From the NCBI GenBank assembly GCA_964511215.1, contig CAZEER010000017.1:1-36133 (forward strand): a stretch of DNA of 36,133 nucleotides, given 5' to 3'. The position numbers and the translations under genes were made by a program. This document shows positions 17,040 to 26,175 of the stretch, one piece after another. Every line of letters starts with the position of its first letter. The stretch's first letter is position 1. The DNA comes from CAZEER01 sp964511215. GTDB lineage: Bacteria > Fidelibacterota > Marinisomatia > Marinisomatales > UBA1611. The notes under the pieces were generated by a model. That model saw nothing but the letters and a program-made list of their open reading frames with translations. It did not search any database and was not told where the DNA came from.

Positions 17040-19154
17040 TTGAAATTTGAAATTATTAATCCTAATAAATTATTTTGGTTTGCATGTATTTTATGGTTTT
17101 TACTAATCTATATTTCTATAAGTAAGAAATCTTTTTTTAACAAAGGTAGATTACCATTAGTAACTATTTTTTTACGAATAATATCATCAGGAATTATTCT
17201 ATTACTTCTGTTAGAACCACAATTAAGTTTTTCAACTATTAGTAAACATGATTTGAATTGGCATATTTATATTGATCGATCTTTAAGTATGTCGTACCAT
17301 TCAAATCCGTCTGTTGGGTCATTAATTTCGGGCGTTGATGAAATAATAGGTAAACTAAAGAAAAAAATGATCGATACCAAAATATTTGGATTTGGTTCTA
17401 CACTAGATACAAATTGGGTTTATGGTGAGAAAAAAATGCAAGATGGATCTACTCATTTTGGAAATGTAATGGATCATATAAAATCACAGTCAAATAATAA
17501 ATTAGCAGGATCAATTATAATAACAGACGGACAAGTGAATCTAGGTCCTGAAATTCCTACAAAAATTTTAGCGGATATTAAACCTATAAATATTTTAGGA
17601 GTTGGAAATAATAATCCTTTTGTGGATGTTGCAATTCAATCAATAGAAGCACCTCCTGTGATAATTAAAGGAGAAAATGCAGAATTAAATGTTATTGTTT
17701 CTTCAAGTGGTAGTGTAGAACAAAAAATAAATATTACTTTATATTCTGAAAAAAGATTATTGGGATCAAAAGTTATTTCAATATCTGGAGAGGGTAGTAA
17801 ACAAAATATTCGATTTATGATTAATCCTGATCATGTAGGAGAGATGAAATATAGAGTACAGGTTAATGCACTTCCTGATGAAATCAATATTCTAAATAAT
17901 AAGCAAATTGTGGCAATACAAGTATTAAAAGATATATATAAAATTGCAATCATATCTGGTGCGCCAAATTTTAACACACGAGTAATAAAAAATATTTTAG
18001 AAAATAACACTAAATTTTCATTTGATCATTTTGTACTCCAGCCGGATGGATATTCTTTGCCACTAAAAACATTTTGGGACACAAAATATGACTTAATTAT
18101 TTTTGATAATCATCCTGTAAAAATGAATGCAAAAGAATGGCAATCATATTTAAGGATATTTGCAAAAAAAATCTTATCTCAAAAATCAAGCTTAGCAATA
18201 TTTAAAGGGCATGATACTGATGGAGAAGTTTTTGCATCTTTTTTAAATTTGATGGGTTTAGAAATTGAAGATTCTGTAATTGAACTTGAATCAGAATATA
18301 AATGGGAATTAACCTCAAATTGGGAATCTTTTTCCCCATTTTATATTAATAAAATTAATAACAGGAAATCATTTGACTATCCCCCCTTATTTATTGATAC
18401 AAAAATAGACTCTACAAATGCTACTGTTTTAGCAAATTTTAAGGTCTCAGAAATGGATGTTCCGTTATTATTGCTGGCAGAAAAATCTCCACTTAGATTC
18501 ATGCTATGGACTTCACCTGATTTACATTATCTGTACTATAAAACACAGAATACTGCAAATAAAGAATTTTTAAACAATATATTGAAACCTGTTTTTTTAT
18601 GGTTAACAAGAACAAGTAATGAAAAAGAATTTTATTTTAGATCGGGAAAAAACTCATATCAACAGGGAGAACAAATTACTATCACTGGGAAACCAGTCAG
18701 AAATACCAAAATCGTGAATAAAGGTTATGTACATGTTTATAATAAAGAGTCCTTAATTAATACTAAACAGCTTAACTATGATAAAAACAAAGGTATATAT
18801 ACTGGACAATTTTGGGCATCTGAATCTGGGAAATTAGATTATGATATAGAATTAATCTATGGGGAAAAACCTATGATAGTTCACAAGGGAAGTGTGCAAG
18901 TTCAAGAAAGTCAAATAGAGATGAACAATGTATTTTTAAACCAATATCCATTAAGAAAATTAGCAGAAATCACAAATGGGACATATAACCATTGGCATGA
19001 TCGATTATCCACAGTTAACCAGATAAGTAAGGAATCAGAAAATAAGATTATTCAATCCAGGATTATTTTTCATAAAAGCAAAACAGTATTTTTTATAATA
19101 TTGGCTTTACTTTCTCTAGAATGGTTAATTAGGCGAAGACTAGGAATGCTATAA
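17040..19154 (+). CDS. vWA-domain membrane protein with predicted GATase-like segment
   Basis: 704 residues. Two membrane helices lie near the N-terminus (about 12-28 and 43-58) and one at the C-terminus (about 680-697). After them comes a von Willebrand A domain whose MIDAS motif DRSLS (D79, S81, S83) is intact, with TDG at 162-164 as the later MIDAS aspartate. Then come Ig-like strands, a region with 'KIAIISGAPNF...' and 'YDLIIFDNHP' resembling the glutamine-amidotransferase-like fold of large vWA membrane proteins, and another beta-rich segment. BatA-like and related proteins share this layout; the function is unknown. The TTG start two bases after tsaD keeps a normal N-terminus; no ATG fits. 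A 56-base spacer follows before ugd. Confidence 0.75.
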   Translation: MKFEIINPNKLFWFACILWFLLIYISISKKSFFNKGRLPLVTIFLRIISSGIILLLLLEPQLSFSTISKHDLNWHIYIDRSLSMSYHSNPSVGSLISGVDEIIGKLKKKMIDTKIFGFGSTLDTNWVYGEKKMQDGSTHFGNVMDHIKSQSNNKLAGSIIITDGQVNLGPEIPTKILADIKPINILGVGNNNPFVDVAIQSIEAPPVIIKGENAELNVIVSSSGSVEQKINITLYSEKRLLGSKVISISGEGSKQNIRFMINPDHVGEMKYRVQVNALPDEINILNNKQIVAIQVLKDIYKIAIISGAPNFNTRVIKNILENNTKFSFDHFVLQPDGYSLPLKTFWDTKYDLIIFDNHPVKMNAKEWQSYLRIFAKKILSQKSSLAIFKGHDTDGEVFASFLNLMGLEIEDSVIELESEYKWELTSNWESFSPFYINKINNRKSFDYPPLFIDTKIDSTNATVLANFKVSEMDVPLLLLAEKSPLRFMLWTSPDLHYLYYKTQNTANKEFLNNILKPVFLWLTRTSNEKEFYFRSGKNSYQQGEQITITGKPVRNTKIVNKGYVHVYNKESLINTKQLNYDKNKGIYTGQFWASESGKLDYDIELIYGEKPMIVHKGSVQVQESQIEMNNVFLNQYPLRKLAEITNGTYNHWHDRLSTVNQISKESENKIIQSRIIFHKSKTVFFIILALLSLEWLIRRRLGML

Positions 19155-19210
19155 TTATTTGGAATAAATAGACCTATATGTAATTTTAGTTTTATAATGG
19201 AAAAATTATT

Positions 19211-20527
19211 ATGAGAAAAATCGCAGTTATTGGTACTGGCTATGTAGGACTAGTGAGTGGTGCAGGAATTTCTGATTTTGGACATTCTGTAACTTGTGTT
19301 GATATAGTTAAAGAAAAAATAGATTTATTAAATAATGGCAATGTTCCAATCTATGAAGATGGTTTAGATGATCTGATAGATAGAAATGTAAAAGCTGGAA
19401 GGCTTAATTTTTCAGTAAATATTGAACAAGTAATAAAAGATTCGGATATTATATTTATTGCAGTAGGTACTCCTCAATCTGAAAGTGGCGAAGCAGACAT
19501 AGGTAGTATAGAATTAGTATCGAAATCAATTGGAAAAAATTTGAATAGTTATAAAGTAATCTGTACAAAAAGTACGGTACCTATCGGTACGGGTGGCAAA
19601 ATTTGTGAGTGGATTAGAAGTGAAATGAAAAATAAAATAGAATTTGATTATGTTGCTAATCCTGAATTTCTAAGGGAAGGGTCTGCTGTCAAAGATTTTC
19701 TATGGCCAGACCGAGTTGTTATTGGTGCTAAAAGTGACAAAGCTTTTACTATTATGAAAGATGTCTATCGTCCACTCTATATAAATGAAACACCCATAAT
19801 TCATACAAATGTGATTACTGCTGAAATGATAAAGTATGCCTCAAATTCTTTCTTGGCATTAAAAATTAGCTATGTTAATGAAGTAGCAAATTTGTGTGAT
19901 GCTGTAGGGGCAGATATTCATCAGGTTACAAAAGCAATGGGACAAGATGGGAGAATTAGCTCAAAATTTTTACATCCAGGACCGGGTTTTGGTGGCTCCT
20001 GTTTTCCAAAAGATACAATAGCTTTTGCAACTTTATCAAAAAAGAAAGGTCAAATAATAAAAACAATTGAAGCTGCAATTTCTACTAATATCTTACAGAA
20101 AAAGAGGATGGTTGCTAAGATGCAATCTTTAATTGGTGGTACATTTCAAAATAAAGAAATAGCAATACTTGGATTGGCTTTCAAAGCTAATACTGATGAT
20201 ATTAGAGAATCACCTTCCTTAGAAATGATAGATGCGATTATTAAGGATGGTGGTGTTATCAGGGCATTTGACCCAATTGCAAATAAAAATATGAAAAAGA
20301 TATATCCTGATTTGAAATATTATGATTCTTGGGAACTTGCATGTAAAAATGCAGATGCAGTGGCAATTATGACTGAATGGAATGAATTTAGAGGAATGGA
20401 CTTATCATTATTAAAATCTGTATTAAAAACTCCAATTGTTTTAGATACTAGGAATCTATTGAGTCCTAATAAACTGCAGGAATTAAACTTTATTTACGAT
20501 AATGTTGGTAGAAAAATTAATTCATGA
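19211..20527 (+). CDS. ugd: UDP-glucose 6-dehydrogenase
   Basis: It oxidises UDP-glucose to UDP-glucuronate with two NAD+. The N-terminal Rossmann motif GTGYVGLVSGAG (8-19) binds NAD. 'CTKSTVPIGTG' and 'VANPEFLREGSAVKDFLWPDRVVIG' are family signatures, and the catalytic cysteine is C264 in GPGFGGSCFPKDT. The C-terminal domain has 'LGLAFKANTDDIRESPS'. The 438 residues are typical. It opens the polysaccharide locus and its stop overlaps rfbC as ATGA. UDP-glucuronate would be a building block for an acidic capsule or exopolysaccharide. Confidence 0.95.
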   Translation: MRKIAVIGTGYVGLVSGAGISDFGHSVTCVDIVKEKIDLLNNGNVPIYEDGLDDLIDRNVKAGRLNFSVNIEQVIKDSDIIFIAVGTPQSESGEADIGSIELVSKSIGKNLNSYKVICTKSTVPIGTGGKICEWIRSEMKNKIEFDYVANPEFLREGSAVKDFLWPDRVVIGAKSDKAFTIMKDVYRPLYINETPIIHTNVITAEMIKYASNSFLALKISYVNEVANLCDAVGADIHQVTKAMGQDGRISSKFLHPGPGFGGSCFPKDTIAFATLSKKKGQIIKTIEAAISTNILQKKRMVAKMQSLIGGTFQNKEIAILGLAFKANTDDIRESPSLEMIDAIIKDGGVIRAFDPIANKNMKKIYPDLKYYDSWELACKNADAVAIMTEWNEFRGMDLSLLKSVLKTPIVLDTRNLLSPNKLQELNFIYDNVGRKINS

Positions 20528-21069
20528 TTATTAAAGATACATATTTAGATGGAGTAAAGATCATTACCCCAAATTTATTTAAAGATTCTAGAGGATATTT
20601 TTTTGAGTCATTTAAAAATAATCTATTCTCAAAATATGGTTTACCAAAAACTTTTCAGCAAGATAATGAAGTAAGGTCAAAAAAAAATGTATTACGGGGC
20701 ATGCATTATCAATTAAAAAAGCCTCAGGGAAAATTAGTTAGAGTTGTACATGGTTGTATCATAGATGTAGCGGTTGATATACGTATTGGTTCCCCCACTT
20801 TTGGAAAATATTTCATGATGGAACTATCATCTAAAAATAAACAAATGTTGTATATACCTGAAGGTTTTGCACATGGTTATATTGTGACTTCTGATGATTC
20901 TGTAGTCCTTTATAAATGCACTAATATTTATGATCCAAATGATGAATATGGTATAAAGTGGAATGATAAAAGTATCAGCATAAAATGGAATTATTCTAAA
21001 CCTATTTTATCTGATAAAGATAAAGAACTCCCATTATTAAAAAATCAGAAGTTTTTACCTAAATTTTAA
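20524..21069 (+). CDS. rfbC: dTDP-4-dehydrorhamnose 3,5-epimerase
   Basis: The third step of dTDP-rhamnose synthesis. This is a cupin-fold protein of 181 residues, the normal size. 'RGYFFESF', 'NVLRGMHYQ' (catalytic H61), 'VVHGCIIDVAVDIRIGSPTFGKY', 'IPEGFAHGY' and 'YGIKWNDKSI' (D148) are RmlC signatures. It overlaps ugd by four bases and is followed by rfbB after one base. rfbD, the reductase that completes dTDP-rhamnose, is not in the window, so either it lies elsewhere or another 6-deoxy sugar is made. Confidence 0.93.
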   Translation: MIIKDTYLDGVKIITPNLFKDSRGYFFESFKNNLFSKYGLPKTFQQDNEVRSKKNVLRGMHYQLKKPQGKLVRVVHGCIIDVAVDIRIGSPTFGKYFMMELSSKNKQMLYIPEGFAHGYIVTSDDSVVLYKCTNIYDPNDEYGIKWNDKSISIKWNYSKPILSDKDKELPLLKNQKFLPKF

Positions 21070-21070
21070 A

Positions 21071-22120
21071 ATGAAAATATTTTTAGTTACAGGAGGTTGT
21101 GGTTTTATAGGCTCAAATTTCATTCGTCGTATTCTTAAAGAAAAATATTTAGTCAAAATTATTAATTTGGACAAACTTACCTACTCAGGAAATATTAATA
21201 ATTTAAAAAACATACCAAATCAAAATTATAAAATGATTATAGGAGATATATGTGATAAAAGTCTTGTGAAAAAACTTTTTGAAAAATATCAATTTGACTC
21301 TGTAATTCACTTTGCAGCAGAGAGTCATGTTGATAGATCTATTGATGGTCCTGCTGAATTTGTACAGACTAATGTTATGGGTACTTTAACGTTGTTAGAG
21401 GAATCATGGCAATATTATTCTAAAGTTAGAAATAAAGATTTTAAATTTTTACACATATCAACCGATGAAGTTTATGGCTCACTTAATGAATTTGGTAAAT
21501 TTGTTGAATCTTCTGCTTATGACCCAAGTTCTCCATATTCTGCTTCAAAAGCTTCTTCAGATCATTTGGTAAGATCATGGCAACGTACATATGGTTTGCC
21601 TACTTTGATTACAAATTGTTCGAATAATTATGGGCCTTACCAGTTCCCAGAAAAATTAATTCCGCTAATGATAATTAACTGCTTAAATAATAAGTCATTA
21701 CCCATTTATGGTAAGGGAGAAAATATAAGAGATTGGTTATTTGTAGGTGATCACTGTGATGCAATTATCACGGTTCTGGATAAAGGAGAAATTGGAGAAA
21801 CATATAATATTGGTGGTGATAATGAAATAAAAAATGTTGATGTAGTCCATTTGATTTGTAATATATTGGATAAAAAATTTCCCAAGAAAGATGGAGTACC
21901 ATATTCTAAGCAAATTTCGTATGTTGAAGATAGACCGGGTCATGATTTCCGTTATGCTATAGATTCCACGAAAATTAAAAGTGAATTGGGATGGCATCCA
22001 AAAGAATCATTTGATAGTGGTATTGATAAGACTATAGAATGGTATTTGGAAAATAGAATTTGGTGGGAATCAATTCAGGATAATACATATAAACAACAAA
22101 GGCTAGGTATTATAAAATGA
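21071..22120 (+). CDS. rfbB: dTDP-glucose 4,6-dehydratase
   Basis: It converts dTDP-glucose to dTDP-4-keto-6-deoxyglucose. An extended short-chain dehydrogenase: NAD motif GGCGFIGSNF (8-17), 'HFAAESHVDRSIDGP', the catalytic TDE triplet in STDEVYGSL (131-133), YxxxK as YSASK (Y156, K160), and 'NCSNNYGPYQFPEKLIPLMI'. The 349-residue length is normal. The gene overlaps rfbA by four bases (ATGA). The order rfbC-rfbB-rfbA in one tightly packed block indicates a single transcript with ugd. Confidence 0.96.
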   Translation: MKIFLVTGGCGFIGSNFIRRILKEKYLVKIINLDKLTYSGNINNLKNIPNQNYKMIIGDICDKSLVKKLFEKYQFDSVIHFAAESHVDRSIDGPAEFVQTNVMGTLTLLEESWQYYSKVRNKDFKFLHISTDEVYGSLNEFGKFVESSAYDPSSPYSASKASSDHLVRSWQRTYGLPTLITNCSNNYGPYQFPEKLIPLMIINCLNNKSLPIYGKGENIRDWLFVGDHCDAIITVLDKGEIGETYNIGGDNEIKNVDVVHLICNILDKKFPKKDGVPYSKQISYVEDRPGHDFRYAIDSTKIKSELGWHPKESFDSGIDKTIEWYLENRIWWESIQDNTYKQQRLGIIK

Positions 22121-22989
22121 TGAAAGGTATTATACTCGCGGGAGGAAGCGGGACTAGACTATACCCTATTACCAAAGTATTATCAAAACAGTTATTACCT
22201 ATTTATGATAAACCTATGATTTATTATCCATTATCAACTTTGATGCTATCTGGAATAATAGATATACTGATAATTTCTACTCCGGAAGATACTCCTAGAT
22301 TTGAGAAATTATTTGGAGATGGGAGCCATTTAGGATTAAATATTTCATATATGGTACAACCTAGCCCAGATGGTTTAGCTCAGGCATTTATTTTAGGCGA
22401 GGATTTTATTAATAATGATCCAGTTTCCCTAATATTAGGTGATAATATATTTTTTGGACATGGTTTACCAAAAATGTTAAAAAAAAGCGTCAAAATAGTT
22501 GAATCAAATAATGAAGCTGTAATATTTGGATATAGTGTTAAAGATCCTGAGCGATATGGTGTTGTCTCTTTCAATAATTCAGGTAAAGCTTTGAGTATAG
22601 AAGAAAAACCAACATATCCAGCATCTAAATATGCAATAGTTGGTCTATATTTTTATCCCAATGATGTTATCAATATTGCTAAAGATATTAAACCGTCAGC
22701 TAGAGGAGAATTAGAAATTTCTTCGGTAAATCAGAATTTTTTAAATATGGAACGATTGAATGTAGATTTAATGGGTAGAGGCTATGCTTGGCTTGATACA
22801 GGGACACAAGAGGCGATGAATAATGCCTCAAATTTTATTAAAACAATTGAGCAAAGGCAGGGCCTTAAAATAGGCTGCTTGGAAGAAATTGCCTATCGTC
22901 AAAATTTAATTAATAAAGAAAAATTACAACAACTTGCGGATAAATATTCCAATGAGTATGGTGATTATCTATCTAGTTTAATTTCTTAG
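22117..22989 (+). CDS. rfbA: glucose-1-phosphate thymidylyltransferase
   Basis: It makes dTDP-glucose from dTTP and glucose-1-phosphate, the first step of the dTDP-sugar pathway. The nucleotidyltransferase motif GGSGTRLYPITKVLSKQLLP (9-28) and 'YDKPMIYYPLSTLMLSGI' are diagnostic, as are 'GLAQAFILGEDFI', 'LGDNIFFG' and 'GRGYAWLDTGT'. 290 residues is normal. It is the last gene of the block starting at ugd. Its stop overlaps by four bases the stop of the convergent Wzi-like gene, leaving no room for a conventional terminator. Confidence 0.96.
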   Translation: MMKGIILAGGSGTRLYPITKVLSKQLLPIYDKPMIYYPLSTLMLSGIIDILIISTPEDTPRFEKLFGDGSHLGLNISYMVQPSPDGLAQAFILGEDFINNDPVSLILGDNIFFGHGLPKMLKKSVKIVESNNEAVIFGYSVKDPERYGVVSFNNSGKALSIEEKPTYPASKYAIVGLYFYPNDVINIAKDIKPSARGELEISSVNQNFLNMERLNVDLMGRGYAWLDTGTQEAMNNASNFIKTIEQRQGLKIGCLEEIAYRQNLINKEKLQQLADKYSNEYGDYLSSLIS

Positions 22990-24344
22990 TTATAAATAAA
23001 ATTATAGAATAATCCAATTTCAACTGATAATTTGTTTGAGTCTATACCAAGTTGCTCTAAATTGAGAGGATCTAGCACTACATTTTTAAAGTCTACATTA
23101 TTTATTCCAATTTTATAATCTAGACCTTGTATTTTCGAGGATCGTTCTATAATTAAAGATATCATCGATTTGATTTCAGTCCCTAACTCAAATCGAGGGC
23201 CTTGAATATCTTGGTAATTATCTTTAACCATTTCAGGGGTTATAATACCACGTTTAACATTTGAATATTTTAGGAAAAATTTGTTTTTCCTAAAAAGAAA
23301 AAAATAATTAACAAGTAATTCTTGGGCATGTGGTCCTGCCCAAAATCCCAATGGCTGGTAGTGACTATAAAAATCATTTATAGGATATTTATGTTTATAA
23401 ATACGCTGATCTGTCCAATTATATTCTATTGTAATAGATTCATTATTTAGCAAAATATTTTTTGTTTTATATCCCAATTGCCATGCAAACCAATTATGAT
23501 TTTTCGAATTAATAATCCACTCTGGAGTAAACTCATCCATAAAAAACCCTAAGTAAAATTTATGTTTTATATTGGGGGAGTAAGATATATCACACCCCAT
23601 TTGGATATTATCGGTATCCCCTAAGTAATTTTCAATAGGATAAAATAGAATTATTGGTAATAAATAATGAAAATCCAAATTTCTTGTGGCGTATATGACA
23701 GATTCATTTGCACTTAATATTACGTTTTCAAAGATACTCCATTCTATTCTGTGCGCTGCAATGTTTCTAGCTATATTAAAAGACCTGTTACTAAATCCAT
23801 TATTATAATATGGCAAGCGTGTTGAATCAGGAATATTGCTATTAAGAAATCCATGAAAATAAATTAGTTTTATATTTTCCCTTACAGACCACTCAAAGCC
23901 AAATTGAGGATAAGATGGGACCTTATTAGATATATGCAATGCTCTTATACCTGGTCCCCAATGCCTGTCAAATTTTCCGATATCAATTTCAAAATTATTT
24001 AATCTATATTTTATTTTGGCTGTTGCATACTCTGTCCAATATCCGTCAGCATCTTTTGAATCATCTATATAAGGAAAGCTTTGCCTAGGTGAGAAATCAA
24101 GAAAATTGTTATTTATATTTCCAAGCATTCCAAATTGCAAATATTTTGTATCAATTGTTAGGTTATCATTTTTATAATATGCGTCCATTCCAACTCCAAA
24201 AATTGTGATTGGTTGAGTATTATAAACCCAATCACTACCTTCAGAAGAATAATAAATAAAAGTTATTGGTTTTAGATCTAAATTATTTGATAAAACCATA
24301 GTAAAAAGGAATATGGAAATAATTGTTTTTTTCAAGTATATCAT
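22986..24344 (-). CDS. Wzi-like capsule assembly outer-membrane protein
   Basis: A 452-residue protein with an N-terminal signal (about 1-19) and a beta-barrel-like body ending in an aromatic strand ('LSVEIGLFYNFIYN'). The segment GKFDRHWGPGIRALHISN (WGPG at 129-132), followed by 'PSYPQFGFEWSV', matches the Wzi/capsule-assembly family, in which Wzi is an outer-membrane barrel that helps anchor capsule to the cell surface. Members in FCB bacteria share this motif but are distant from the E. coli protein. It lies three bases behind the phosphoglycosyl transferase gene on the same strand, so the two are probably co-transcribed. Confidence 0.82.
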   Translation of the reverse strand: MIYLKKTIISIFLFTMVLSNNLDLKPITFIYYSSEGSDWVYNTQPITIFGVGMDAYYKNDNLTIDTKYLQFGMLGNINNNFLDFSPRQSFPYIDDSKDADGYWTEYATAKIKYRLNNFEIDIGKFDRHWGPGIRALHISNKVPSYPQFGFEWSVRENIKLIYFHGFLNSNIPDSTRLPYYNNGFSNRSFNIARNIAAHRIEWSIFENVILSANESVIYATRNLDFHYLLPIILFYPIENYLGDTDNIQMGCDISYSPNIKHKFYLGFFMDEFTPEWIINSKNHNWFAWQLGYKTKNILLNNESITIEYNWTDQRIYKHKYPINDFYSHYQPLGFWAGPHAQELLVNYFFLFRKNKFFLKYSNVKRGIITPEMVKDNYQDIQGPRFELGTEIKSMISLIIERSSKIQGLDYKIGINNVDFKNVVLDPLNLEQLGIDSNKLSVEIGLFYNFIYN

Positions 24345-24347
24345 TAT

Positions 24348-25718
24348 TTATTTACTTCGCGCTCCAGAAAATAAAATATTAATAATAGCCATTATAAAGT
24401 ATTTTAAATCAGTCATAAACGGTGATTGCTGTTTTGCATTCAAATATATTTTTTCACTTTTTATAATTTCATCAAATGATTGAGGAAGATCTGCATAATA
24501 AGGTGGAATCAAACCTGGCTTAAATTTTATCCGGTTTTCACGAAGATCTTTAGGATATAAACTGAAGTAATGTTCGCTTAAGGCTCTTACACCCATAAGT
24601 TTTAAATCACCTTTAATCCAGTTGTAAAATTGTGGTATCTCATCAATAAAGTATTTTCTAAAAATTTTCCCCCACGATGTAATCCTATAGTCGCCTTTCA
24701 TTTTACCCATGGTATCTAGATGATATTTTTCATATATATCTCCCTGAATAAATTCGCTATATGGATACATTGTTCTTAATTTATATATATAAACAGGTTT
24801 ACCTAGATATCCAACCCTTTTTAGCTTTACAATAGGTCCATAGGATGGAGATTTTTCATTTGAGACTGTTTTTTTCTTTTTACAAATAAAATATAATTGA
24901 TCTTCTAAATTAATTGTATCTATTAATTCATATCCACAAAATGCCAAACGACCTAGAATTTCTGATTTTGAGATAACGCGATTTTTTCCTTTTGTAAGAA
25001 TAAAATAAATTTGTTTGGTGATAGCTAATTTTGGAAAAACTCTATGAAAAATAAAATGAAATGGTAATATTATTGAAAATAGGAAATGTGGCATTTGGGA
25101 TCTTAGATGGTTTTTTTGGCTTTCAAGCGGAATAAAACTACCTACTAGTATCCCACCGCTTTTCAATTTTGAATATGCTGATAAAAAATACTCATTAATT
25201 CTTCTAAAGTCGTTTAATGGATGAATGTTTACTAAAAGTTCTTTTGTTTGATTGAACAATAAGTCTATGTTTATAACTGATGTTGTATTTAAAACAGTCA
25301 CTTTATTTTTTGAAAACTTTTCTGATTGAATGGCTTGCCATATAAAGTCTGTTAATTGTTTTTGATATTTTTTACTAAAAGTGTGTACACTTTTTGATAA
25401 TGCTAATTTATTATAGGAACCATTTTTCTCGTTTGCTTCAGAATTTATAAATAAAGTTTCTTGCCCATTTGTTTCATTGATATTTTGATATCTTAAAGTT
25501 TTTGAAACACCATTCTTTTTTAATTCTCCAAAAAAGTAAATATAAAATGCAATAATTTCGAGTCCCGAATGAATGAACCCAGCTTTATAAATTAAGTTAA
25601 TTGAGTTAGGATCTAACCTTAAAGTGTAATAAAAGAATGTTATAAACAAGATAGTTAAAATAGATCCTTTTATATATGGAGCAATTTCATAATAATGATT
25701 AATGGAATTTGGTTCTTT
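24348..25718 (-). CDS. polyprenyl-phosphate phosphoglycosyl transferase with methyltransferase-like segment, 3' part
   Basis: The C-terminal 160 residues are a bacterial sugar transferase (WcaJ/WbaP type), which moves a sugar-1-phosphate from a nucleotide sugar to undecaprenyl phosphate and starts repeat-unit synthesis. Seen are 'RVGYLGKPVYIYKLRTM', 'DYRITSWGKIFRKYFIDEIPQFYNWIKGDLKLMGVR' with the catalytic Asp-Glu pair (codons at 24639-24644), and 'KPGLIPPYY'. Before it stands a segment like the later half of a class I methyltransferase ('LKSGGILVGSF', 'SKSEILGRLAFCGYELIDT'), with a hydrophobic stretch inside ('HFLFSIILPFHFIF'). Two membrane helices follow the gap. The usual 'KRxxDxxxS' hairpin helix directly before the catalytic part is absent. 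The gene continues upstream across the gap. Confidence 0.85.
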   Translation of the reverse strand, partial: KEPNSINHYYEIAPYIKGSILTILFITFFYYTLRLDPNSINLIYKAGFIHSGLEIIAFYIYFFGELKKNGVSKTLRYQNINETNGQETLFINSEANEKNGSYNKLALSKSVHTFSKKYQKQLTDFIWQAIQSEKFSKNKVTVLNTTSVINIDLLFNQTKELLVNIHPLNDFRRINEYFLSAYSKLKSGGILVGSFIPLESQKNHLRSQMPHFLFSIILPFHFIFHRVFPKLAITKQIYFILTKGKNRVISKSEILGRLAFCGYELIDTINLEDQLYFICKKKKTVSNEKSPSYGPIVKLKRVGYLGKPVYIYKLRTMYPYSEFIQGDIYEKYHLDTMGKMKGDYRITSWGKIFRKYFIDEIPQFYNWIKGDLKLMGVRALSEHYFSLYPKDLRENRIKFKPGLIPPYYADLPQSFDEIIKSEKIYLNAKQQSPFMTDLKYFIMAIINILFSGARSK

Positions 25719-25818
25719 NNNNNNNNNNNNNNNNNNNNNNNNNNNNNNNNNNNNNNNNNNNNNNNNNNNNNNNNNNNNNNNNNNNNNNNNNNNNNNNNNN
25801 NNNNNNNNNNNNNNNNNN
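25719..25818. other. assembly gap (100 N)
   Basis: Exactly 100 N. The minus-strand frames on its two sides join into one gene only if the missing length is divisible by 3, so the nominal 100 is not the true length. Confidence 0.97.
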
Positions 25819-26175
25819 GGAGCAAAAAATATCATAAATCAACATTATTGATGTAAATGTAACTATAAATAATCTCGATATACTCCAAAGCTCAGAGAAT
25901 GATATAGTGATTACTACGAAAAGGAGTGTTATAAGGTAAGACCAGAATATTATCCTCAATACAAGCCAAAATGGCTTTTGGATTATAGAATTAATCCTAT
26001 CATAGTAAATTGAAAATACTATACGAAAAATCAAAAATATTAAAAATAAATAAAGATAATTATTTTGAGGAATAATTACTCCAAATTTTTTGAAATTCAT
26101 TAATGTAAATACAATTGCAAAAACAATAATATCATTAATCCAAAGTATTTTTTCTAGTTTAGATTTACTTATCAT
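25819..26175 (-). CDS. membrane N-terminal part of the phosphoglycosyl transferase, 5' part
   Basis: 119 residues before the gap contain four hydrophobic helices (about 10-28, 40-60, 67-90 and 98-118) with short loops. Polytopic sugar transferases (poly-PGTs) begin with four to five such helices. The frame is open up to the gap, and the sequence beyond it begins in the middle of a further membrane region and leads into the sugar-transferase domain. I therefore read this as the start of the same gene, at least about 610 residues in total. Two separate genes remain possible, because the boundary is hidden. The start lies next to a 316-base divergent region shared with wecB. Confidence 0.7.

Noticed and set aside
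25699..26175. Separate small membrane protein ending inside the gap
   Set aside because: Its apparent C-terminus comes from translating through the N-run in the wrong frame; the four helices fit the start of the phosphoglycosyl transferase.
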